From contig JAEZJA010000004.1 in the NCBI GenBank assembly GCA_023415895.1, positions 1-14,219 of the forward strand: a DNA stretch of 14,219 nucleotides, given 5' to 3'. Under the pieces are notes generated by a model, which saw only the letters and a program-made list of their open reading frames with translations, was not told the DNA's origin and searched no databases. The position numbers and the translations under genes are program-made. This DNA comes from Bacillota bacterium. GTDB taxonomy: Bacteria; Bacillota; Clostridia; Oscillospirales; Acutalibacteraceae. Below are positions 12,286 to 14,219 of this stretch, piece after piece (within the stretch, counting starts at the first letter, position 1; each line of letters opens with the position of its first letter).

Positions 12286-13941
12286 TTATACTTCACCCAC
12301 AGCCTGTGCATGGGCCTTTTCGGCAGCCTTGCGAAGCTCGTGGCGTCCCAGGAAGAGCACCAGCCCTCCCGTAATGAAGAGCAGCAGCAACCCCAGAATT
12401 CCCACCGACGCCCGGTCGGTCAATATATAGAATGTGGAATACAGCAGTGGCCCGATGACCGCCGCAAATTTGCCGAAAATATCGAAAAAGCCAAAATACC
12501 TGTTGGATTGATCGGCGGGTATCAGCTTGCCGAAATAGGAACGGGACAGCGCCTGAATGCCTCCCTGAACCGTACCCACCAGCACCGCCATCAGCCAGAA
12601 CAGCGTAGACGCCGTTCCCAATGCCGAATCATAATCGACCTTTTTTTGAGTGTCCTGCGCATAAGTCAAGATGATTGGCTGCATTCTCTCAACCTCGTTC
12701 AAAACAGCAAGACGGTTATCGTCGTCACGGAAGCTGTATACGACACTCTGCTTATCATTCAAACGAGTAAGAACATCGCCGAGCACACCCGAGGTCTTGC
12801 CCTCATCCCCCACCGAATAAAACGCTGCCACCCGATCCTCAGCCGCCAGCTTATTCTTGCCATTCTCTCGGATATCGGCAAGCACTTGCTCATACACCTT
12901 CTGGTCATGCGGGTTGCTCAGCTCTAGATCCTTGTTTGCCGCAGTCGTCACCATATGGTCATACTCGAGCTGATACGGTTCCACCGTATGTCCCATAAAG
13001 AAACCAACGCAGCATATTACCGAATAAATGCCCACCGCAATGCCGATCATGCGGATGGCCCCCACCCGTTTGGACAGACGGCTGAACAGAATGGAACAGG
13101 GCACGGCAACGAGTTGAGTGACCAACAAGGCAATGATCATGCCCGTGGATCCCAGCCCAAGCGTGGCACCGTAATTGGTGGCAATCGAGATAACCGTATT
13201 AACACCGTCAATATAAAAGAAATAGGCAACCAAAAATAGTAAAAGGCCCTTACTCTTGACAATGCTCTTGAGGGTATCCCACAGATTGCGGAAGGCCGTC
13301 CGTGCCAACTTGGAGGCCGGTGTATCCACATAGTGCACCTGCTTCACATTGCGCAGAATCGGAATGGAAAACACTGCCCACCACACACTGGTGATCAAAA
13401 TGGAAAATTTGACCGCCGCCGTGCTGAAGCCGGTCGCCAGCAAAAAGGCGATAGAAATGACAAAGGGGATGGTACTGCCGCCGAGATACCCCATGGCATA
13501 TCCCCAGGCGGACACCTTATCCATACGTTCCTCCGTCGTGACATCCGTTAGGAAGGAATCATAGAACACATTGGCACCCGAAAAACCGATATGTGAGATC
13601 ACATAGCCGATCAGCATCCACTTCCAATCGGCAACAAAAGCCATCAGTGCCGTAAACACCACGCCTAGAATCATGAAAGAGGTCAGAAATTTCTTTTTCA
13701 TTCCTCGGGAGTCACCAATCGAACCCAGCAGCGGCGCCATAATTGCGACAATGAGGGATGCTGCGGCCACACCGATGCCATACCACTTATCGCCCACATC
13801 TCCGGCGATACTGGCATAATAAATGGGGAAAATGGCCGCCAGAATATTGGTCGCGTACACGGAATTTGCCCAGTCGTACAGTATCCAGCTTTTTTCAGTC
13901 TTATTTAATTTTTGGGTAGTTGCCGCACTCGGGTCCTTCAT
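12286..13941 (-). CDS. UMF1 / Atg22-like MFS transporter with a large insertion
   Basis: This is a major facilitator superfamily protein of the UMF1 type (related to yeast vacuolar effluxer Atg22); its substrate is unknown. The family opening YDWANSVYATN (22-32) and IFPIYYASIA (38-47) is clear, as is the loop 2-3 motif GSIGDSRGMKKKF (73-85) and the C-terminal block GGIQALSRSYFGKLIPADQS (460-479). About twelve membrane segments are visible. Between segments 9 and 10 (about residues 318-443) sits a hydrophilic stretch of about 125 residues, which would face outside. The total of 551 residues is well above the usual 400-450. ATG 13941 is preferred, with AAAGG (13953-13957) 11 nt upstream; GTG 13944 (8 nt) is an alternative and GTG 13950 is too close to the RBS. 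It ends at a strong terminator. Confidence 0.9.
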   Translation of the reverse strand: MKDPSAATTQKLNKTEKSWILYDWANSVYATNILAAIFPIYYASIAGDVGDKWYGIGVAAASLIVAIMAPLLGSIGDSRGMKKKFLTSFMILGVVFTALMAFVADWKWMLIGYVISHIGFSGANVFYDSFLTDVTTEERMDKVSAWGYAMGYLGGSTIPFVISIAFLLATGFSTAAVKFSILITSVWWAVFSIPILRNVKQVHYVDTPASKLARTAFRNLWDTLKSIVKSKGLLLFLVAYFFYIDGVNTVISIATNYGATLGLGSTGMIIALLVTQLVAVPCSILFSRLSKRVGAIRMIGIAVGIYSVICCVGFFMGHTVEPYQLEYDHMVTTAANKDLELSNPHDQKVYEQVLADIRENGKNKLAAEDRVAAFYSVGDEGKTSGVLGDVLTRLNDKQSVVYSFRDDDNRLAVLNEVERMQPIILTYAQDTQKKVDYDSALGTASTLFWLMAVLVGTVQGGIQALSRSYFGKLIPADQSNRYFGFFDIFGKFAAVIGPLLYSTFYILTDRASVGILGLLLLFITGGLVLFLGRHELRKAAEKAHAQAVGEV

Positions 13942-14019
13942 CACAGTCACAGCCTTTCGTATTAGTATACTGCGCAGAATCGAAGAATACTCCTGAGGTT
14001 ACGCAAAATCGTTAAGCCC

Positions 14020-14048
14020 ATTTTCCCATGGACCACAACATTTGTCAA
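14020..14048 (-). promoter_or_regulatory. Probable sigma-A promoter of the MFS gene
   Basis: Minus strand: TTGACA (14048-14043), 17 nt, GAAAAT (14025-14020). The -35 is perfect and the -10 matches 4 of 6. It would give a leader of about 70 nt. A TATACT nearer the gene (about 13966-13971) is too close to the RBS to be the -10. Confidence 0.55.
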
Positions 14049-14073
14049 TCGGTCTGGCACTATTTTTCAAACT

Positions 14074-14098
14074 TTTACCAAACATCAAAAACGGTAAA
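14074..14098. promoter_or_regulatory. Inverted repeat between the MFS gene and the rightmost gene
   Basis: TTTACC (14074-14079) and GGTAAA (14093-14098) form an inverted repeat with a 13-nt spacer, centred in the divergent gap upstream of both promoters. The 19-bp centre-to-centre spacing is about two helical turns, as for a dimeric regulator, but no known operator is matched. Confidence 0.35.
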
Positions 14099-14127
14099 TT
14101 GTAAAATCAAATTGAACATATAAAAAG

Positions 14128-14156
14128 TCCACAGCGATGGATTGATCTGTTAGAAT
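14128..14156 (+). promoter_or_regulatory. Promoter of the rightmost partial gene
   Basis: TCCACA (14128-14133), 17 nt, TAGAAT (14151-14156), with TG directly at the extended -10 position (TGTTAGAAT). The -35 matches 4 of 6 and the -10 matches 5 of 6. The start would be near 14163, about 35 nt before the ATG at 14198. Confidence 0.65.
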
Positions 14157-14197
14157 AAAGTTCTCACACAACACTCTGACAGAAGGAGCCCATCGCC

Positions 14198-14219
14198 ATG
14201 GACAAAAGCTATTCTATCA
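14198..14219 (+). CDS. Start of an unidentified gene (cut by window edge)
   Basis: An ATG at 14198 follows AGAAGGAG (14181-14188) with 9 nt spacing and lies downstream of a credible promoter. Only seven codons are visible (MDKSYSI), too few to identify the product. It diverges from the MFS transporter gene. Confidence 0.7.

Noticed and set aside
12274..12927. 217-codon plus-strand open frame opposite the MFS gene
   Set aside because: Antisense to a recognisable transporter, begins inside the terminator region and is His/Gln/Arg rich without a motif.
1..14219. CRISPR array, tRNA, rRNA, insertion sequence or phage genes
   Set aside because: No regularly spaced repeats, no tRNA-like cloverleaf noticed, and no transposase, integrase or phage-type products in any credible reading frame.

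Overview
The window comes from a motile, Gram-positive-type bacterium, most likely an anaerobic member of the Clostridia (an Oscillospiraceae-like lineage is my inference, not proven). Three things point there: the flagellar gene order is that of Bacillus and Clostridia (flgB-flgC-fliE-fliF on one side; flgM-flgN-flgK-flgL-yviE-fliW-csrA-hag on the other), the ribosome binding sites are strong AGGAGG types, and an ATP-dependent formate-tetrahydrofolate ligase is present. Coding regions are moderately GC-rich with clearly AT-rich regulatory gaps.

Positions 1-1593 (minus strand) hold the start of the basal-body operon: flgB, flgC, fliE and the first 90 codons of fliF, which runs off the left edge. 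A 337-bp AT-rich gap (1594-1930) follows. It carries a near-consensus housekeeping sigma-A promoter reading left into flgB and a near-consensus sigma-D (sigma-28) promoter reading right into flgM. Positions 1940-7135 (plus strand) are the late flagellar operon: anti-sigma factor flgM, chaperone flgN, hook-filament junction proteins flgK and flgL, a DUF6470/YviE protein, and the FliW-CsrA switch. Flagellin (7378-8532) follows with its own sigma-D promoter and a 150-160 nt structured leader. One leader hairpin shows GGA in its loop in an almost perfect CsrA-binding context, and the Shine-Dalgarno carries further GGA motifs. FliW, CsrA and the flagellin leader together therefore look like a complete flagellin-homeostasis circuit encoded in one locus. 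A strong hairpin terminator ends the flagellar block.

Positions 8605-9029 are non-coding and contain degenerate dispersed-repeat material. Positions 9030-11408 (minus strand) are a two-gene unit, fhs followed 3 nt later by an Sfp-type 4'-phosphopantetheinyl transferase, driven by a consensus sigma-A promoter whose spacer holds an inverted repeat. Diverging from it is an unrecognised polytopic membrane protein (11544-12194, plus). A bidirectional terminator separates it from a UMF1/Atg22-like MFS transporter (minus, about 12286-13941) with an unusually large hydrophilic insertion. The first 22 bases of another plus-strand gene, with a good promoter and RBS, close the window.

No mobile element, CRISPR array, tRNA or rRNA was seen. 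I see no obviously new multi-gene system. The most rewarding structures are the flagellin leader RNA, the fhs/PPTase pairing, the enlarged FlgL, the insertion in the MFS protein and the repeat-filled gap.
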